Below are positions 61,506 through 64,000 of a stretch of 64,000 bases of DNA, one piece after another. Made by a program: the position numbers and the translations under genes. Position 1 is the stretch's first letter. Every line of letters starts with the position of its first letter. The notes beneath the pieces were generated by a model. That model made no database searches. It saw only the letters and a program-made list of their open reading frames with translations, and was not told where the DNA came from. The DNA is taken from positions 1,313,001-1,377,000 of the forward strand of contig NZ_OY782757.1 in the NCBI RefSeq assembly GCF_963678185.1, given 5' to 3'. The stretch comes from an uncultured Tolumonas sp. (GTDB lineage Bacteria; Pseudomonadota; Gammaproteobacteria; Enterobacterales; Aeromonadaceae).

Positions 61506-62119
61506 AGCGCCTGCTCCAGTACAGCATTAATGGCTGTCTGTACTTGTTGCGGTGATTGTGCCGCATCAATGATGTGTATGCTTGGATCTTGCTTAGCCAG
61601 TTCCAGATAACGTGCACGGGTACGCTGAAAGAAGGCTAACGCTTCCTGTTCAATACGATCTAGTTCCCCTCGTTGTCTGGCGCGTTCCAGACCAATTGCC
61701 GGATCAATATCCAGATACAAAGTCAGATCCGGGGCAAAATTACCTAACACAGCCTGCTTGATTTGGTTGATCAGTGCCGCATCAATACCGCGGCCACCAC
61801 CTTGGTACGCTTGAGATGAGAGATCGTGCCGATCACCAACGACCCATGTACCATTTTTTAAAGCAGGCTTGATCCGATTTTCAACAAGCTGAACGCGCGC
61901 TGCATACATCAGTAATAATTCAGCCTGGATGGTCAGCGGCTCATCATGCACTTCTTTGACAATTGCCCGCATCTTTTCTGCCAGCGGCGTTCCCCCCGGT
62001 TCACGGGTTGTTTCCAACTGCGTAATGCCATGCTGACGCAACCAATCCAACACATAACTTACAGCAGTACTTTTACCAGCGCCTTCCAGCCCCTCAATGA
62101 CAATGAACTTGCTGCTCAT
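61490..62119 (-). CDS. tmk: Thymidylate kinase
   Basis: 209 residues. P-loop GLEGAGKST near residue 9, DR(H) motif in [20 protein letters not shown] near 95, and LID region [12 protein letters not shown] near 145. It phosphorylates dTMP to dTDP. Its ATG abuts the stop of mltG. Confidence 0.95.
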   Translation of the reverse strand: MSSKFIVIEGLEGAGKSTAVSYVLDWLRQHGITQLETTREPGGTPLAEKMRAIVKEVHDEPLTIQAELLLMYAARVQLVENRIKPALKNGTWVVGDRHDLSSQAYQGGGRGIDAALINQIKQAVLGNFAPDLTLYLDIDPAIGLERARQRGELDRIEQEALAFFQRTRARYLELAKQDPSIHIIDAAQSPQQVQTAINAVLEQALCIRG

Positions 62120-63172
62120 TTATTGCTCCAGCACATAGCGTTTCACCGCATGGTTATGTTCGGCCAACGTAGTTGAGAACTGATGTGCTCCACCACCTTT
62201 AGCTACAAAATAAAGAAAATTGGTTTTATCGGGATGTAATGCCGCTTTAACAGCCTCTTTACCGGGCATCGCGATAGGCGTTGGCGGTAACCCTTCGATA
62301 ACATAAGTGTTATACGGGTTGTTATCTTCCAGATCACGACGATGAATATTGCCATCGTAATGATCTTTAACACCATAAATAACCGTTGGATCGGTCTGCA
62401 ATTTCATTTTTTTCTGCAACCGATTTACAAAAACTGAAGCGATCCGTGGACGTTCGTCAACTTTCGCCGTCTCCTTTTCAATGATGGATGCCATGATCAA
62501 AGCTTGATATGGCGAATCATACGGCAATGATGGATCTCTGCTTTTCCAGTTCTTATCCAGATAATTCTTCATTTCATTATGTGCACGCCGCAAGATATCC
62601 CGGCTGCTAGAACCTACCGTATAAGAATAGGTCTCTGGCATAAACCAGCCTTCAATATTTTCCTGCTCAATGTTCAATTCACGACGCAGACTATCTAAAT
62701 CGTCGGTAGTCAGCGGTTTATCCAGATAAAGTGCTTTGCTCAGCGTTTGCAACCAATCTTCGATGCGTTGCCCTTCAACCAGCGTTACTGAAAAGACGGC
62801 TTCTTTGCCACTCACGAACAACAACAGCGCATGTTTTACATTCCAGCCCTTTTCAATTTTATAAGATCCAGCCTTGATCTGACTTAGCTCTGGATGAACT
62901 TTTAACCATACGACGGACCAGAAAGGCGAAACTGGCTCGGCTGCGAGATCCATCAAGACATCTTTCGCTTTGCTACCTTTAGCCACGGTATAAAGGCGGG
63001 AATCACCTTTCAGCAGCACCGAATCAAGTTGCTGCCATGATAAAGAGCCCCATACCGCCACTGCCAAAAATGCCAGAATCGCAGCGGAAGTAAGAATTCG
63101 AATGGTTTTAGGCCAACGCTGCCAACGCATTTTGCAACCGTTTAACAAAGCGGTGATCTTGATATTTAACAT
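62120..63172 (-). CDS. mltG: Endolytic murein transglycosylase
   Basis: 350 residues: one transmembrane segment around 25-45 and a periplasmic YceG domain with the catalytic Glu in MASIIEKETAKVDERP near residue 220. It cleaves nascent glycan strands. I use the ATG at 63172, because AGGAA lies 7 nt before it; this overlaps pabC by 65 nt. An ATG at 63130 (MRWQRWPK) is an alternative. Confidence 0.9.
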   Translation of the reverse strand: MLNIKITALLNGCKMRWQRWPKTIRILTSAAILAFLAVAVWGSLSWQQLDSVLLKGDSRLYTVAKGSKAKDVLMDLAAEPVSPFWSVVWLKVHPELSQIKAGSYKIEKGWNVKHALLLFVSGKEAVFSVTLVEGQRIEDWLQTLSKALYLDKPLTTDDLDSLRRELNIEQENIEGWFMPETYSYTVGSSSRDILRRAHNEMKNYLDKNWKSRDPSLPYDSPYQALIMASIIEKETAKVDERPRIASVFVNRLQKKMKLQTDPTVIYGVKDHYDGNIHRRDLEDNNPYNTYVIEGLPPTPIAMPGKEAVKAALHPDKTNFLYFVAKGGGAHQFSTTLAEHNHAVKRYVLEQ

Positions 63173-63917
63173 CTTTTATTCCTGTAACTGGCACGACACC
63201 CATCAACGCGTTCGTGATCCAAACTTCATCCGCATCTAACAGCGCAGGCAGCCCTGTAGAAACCGATGTAACTTCATATTGCCAGCCGTTCAGTTGCTGT
63301 ATAACAAAGGCGCGCATCACACCACACACCCCAGCTAGTTTCAAGTCAGGGGTGAAAATCTGTTCTCCCTTACGCCAGAATAGATTTGCAGTTACCGCTT
63401 CAATGACATGATCTTGCCAATCCAGTACGATAGCTTCCGGAATATTTCGCTCATCCAGTTCATTTTTTAACAACACCTGCTCCAAGCGATTGAGCGTTTT
63501 CAGCCCAGCTAATATTGGCTGACAACCCAGTCGTTGCTCAGCAACCTCAAGCTTAATACCGCTAAATTGCCAGTCATGATAATGAATAGGATAAGGATGA
63601 GCGGAAACAATAACGGTCGGCGTATCACACCCTTGTGGGCTATAACCCCGCCCCCCCGTGCCACGGGTAATGATAATTTTACCGCATGCTTCATCGTAGT
63701 TAGTCGCTAACTGACAGCATTGCGTATAGAGTAAATCAAAATCAGGCAGCGGCAATTTGAGTCGCGCACACCCTTCGCGTAATCGCGCAACGTGATATGA
63801 CCACAGGGCTGGTTGATGATTTTTTAGATACAGCGTGGTAAACAGGCCATCCCCCAGCGTTAACCCCCGATCCTGAGCTGAAACGGTTGTGGCAGATGTA
63901 CCATTAACCAAAAGCAT
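63108..63917 (-). CDS. pabC: Aminodeoxychorismate lyase
   Basis: 269 residues, a fold-type IV PLP enzyme making 4-aminobenzoate for folate. LGDGLFTT near residue 22, GLKTLNRLEQVLLKNELDE near 140 (the PLP-linked lysine) and ITNALMGVVPV near the end are typical. It lies between fabF and mltG, as in E. coli. Confidence 0.92.
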   Translation of the reverse strand: MLLVNGTSATTVSAQDRGLTLGDGLFTTLYLKNHQPALWSYHVARLREGCARLKLPLPDFDLLYTQCCQLATNYDEACGKIIITRGTGGRGYSPQGCDTPTVIVSAHPYPIHYHDWQFSGIKLEVAEQRLGCQPILAGLKTLNRLEQVLLKNELDERNIPEAIVLDWQDHVIEAVTANLFWRKGEQIFTPDLKLAGVCGVMRAFVIQQLNGWQYEVTSVSTGLPALLDADEVWITNALMGVVPVTGIKDVKYQDHRFVKRLQNALAALA

Positions 63918-63930
63918 AAATTCATCACAA

Positions 63931-63964
63931 ATAAAAAGGGCCTGATCGCAGTGTATCAGGCCCT
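63931..63964 (-). terminator. Rho-independent terminator after fabF
   Basis: AGGGCCTGAT / ATCAGGCCCT with an eight-base loop; on the minus strand it is followed by TTTTTATTTG. It lies 18 nt after the fabF stop and 20 nt before the pabC start, so pabC probably has some read-through or its own promoter. Confidence 0.88.
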
Positions 63965-63982
63965 CTTAAATAAGATCGAGCG

Positions 63983-64000
63983 TTAAACGCGTTTAAAAAT
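63983..64000 (-). CDS. fabF: 3' end of fabF (3-oxoacyl-ACP synthase II), partial
   Basis: Only five codons and the stop are in the window, reading IFKRV. This is the expected end of FabF (E. coli ends LIFKKI), and the gene order fabF-pabC-mltG-tmk-holB supports it. The rest is beyond the window edge. Confidence 0.7.
   Translation of the reverse strand: MFKRV

Overview
This is chromosomal DNA of a facultatively anaerobic gammaproteobacterium. Close matches to remembered Escherichia coli proteins (HdfR, AraC, FeoB, LysC, YidE, NfsA, GuaA) and E. coli-like gene orders (fabF-pabC-mltG-tmk-holB-ycfH, prmB-aroC with divergent smrB, ychE-adhE, guaB-guaA with divergent xseA) place it near the enteric/Vibrio/Aeromonas group. 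ERIC-type repeats, a stand-alone FIST-EAL protein and a REC-CheC/PAS pair point to Aeromonadales; a Tolumonas-like organism is my best guess, from memory rather than a search. No tRNA, rRNA, CRISPR array, insertion sequence or prophage was seen.

Layout. 0-4.5 kb: maoP-hdfR, then a cytoplasmic levanase-like GH32 enzyme with its LacI regulator, and a YfcE-type phosphodiesterase. 4.5-7.4 kb: an ERIC element and the Fur-boxed feoABC ferrous iron operon. 7.5-11.5 kb: a four-gene unit ending in DNA polymerase II (HAD, GNAT, DUF4357 protein, polB). 11.7-15 kb: argA, then lysC behind a clear lysine riboswitch. Between them, on the other strand, lies a tiny transcription unit: a 16-codon ORF with a strong Shine-Dalgarno and its own terminator. 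15-19.5 kb: azlD and azlC, normally adjacent, are separated by a beta-glucoside PTS/6-phospho-beta-glucosidase operon with a large operator palindrome.

19.6-34 kb is a sugar island for L-arabinose: AraC, a chemoreceptor and the AraFGH ABC importer on the minus strand, and araB-araD-araA followed by transaldolase and transketolase on the plus strand. Tandem 21-bp-spaced AraC half-sites and a CRP-like site lie in the divergent region. The encoded route runs from uptake through isomerase, kinase and epimerase to xylulose-5-phosphate, which tal/tkt feed into glycolysis. A second, internally deleted ERIC copy precedes tal, and a potentially structured RNA lies between tal and tkt.

34-44 kb: the YidE transporter, a small exported protein, a DUF1289 protein, an LRR-protein kinase fusion, guaB-guaA, xseA, yciA and ychE. 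44-48 kb: adhE, with highly expressed codon usage, a perfect FNR box and a Rex-like inverted repeat, then nfsA. 48-52.4 kb is a signalling cluster: a FIST (NosP-type) sensor fused to degenerate GGDEF and intact EAL domains, a REC-CheC protein and a PAS protein. 52.5-64 kb: ygdQ (TerC family), aroC-prmB, smrB, a small conserved protein, sixA, an M16 metalloprotease, and the ycfH-holB-tmk-mltG-pabC operon, ending with the last five codons of fabF.
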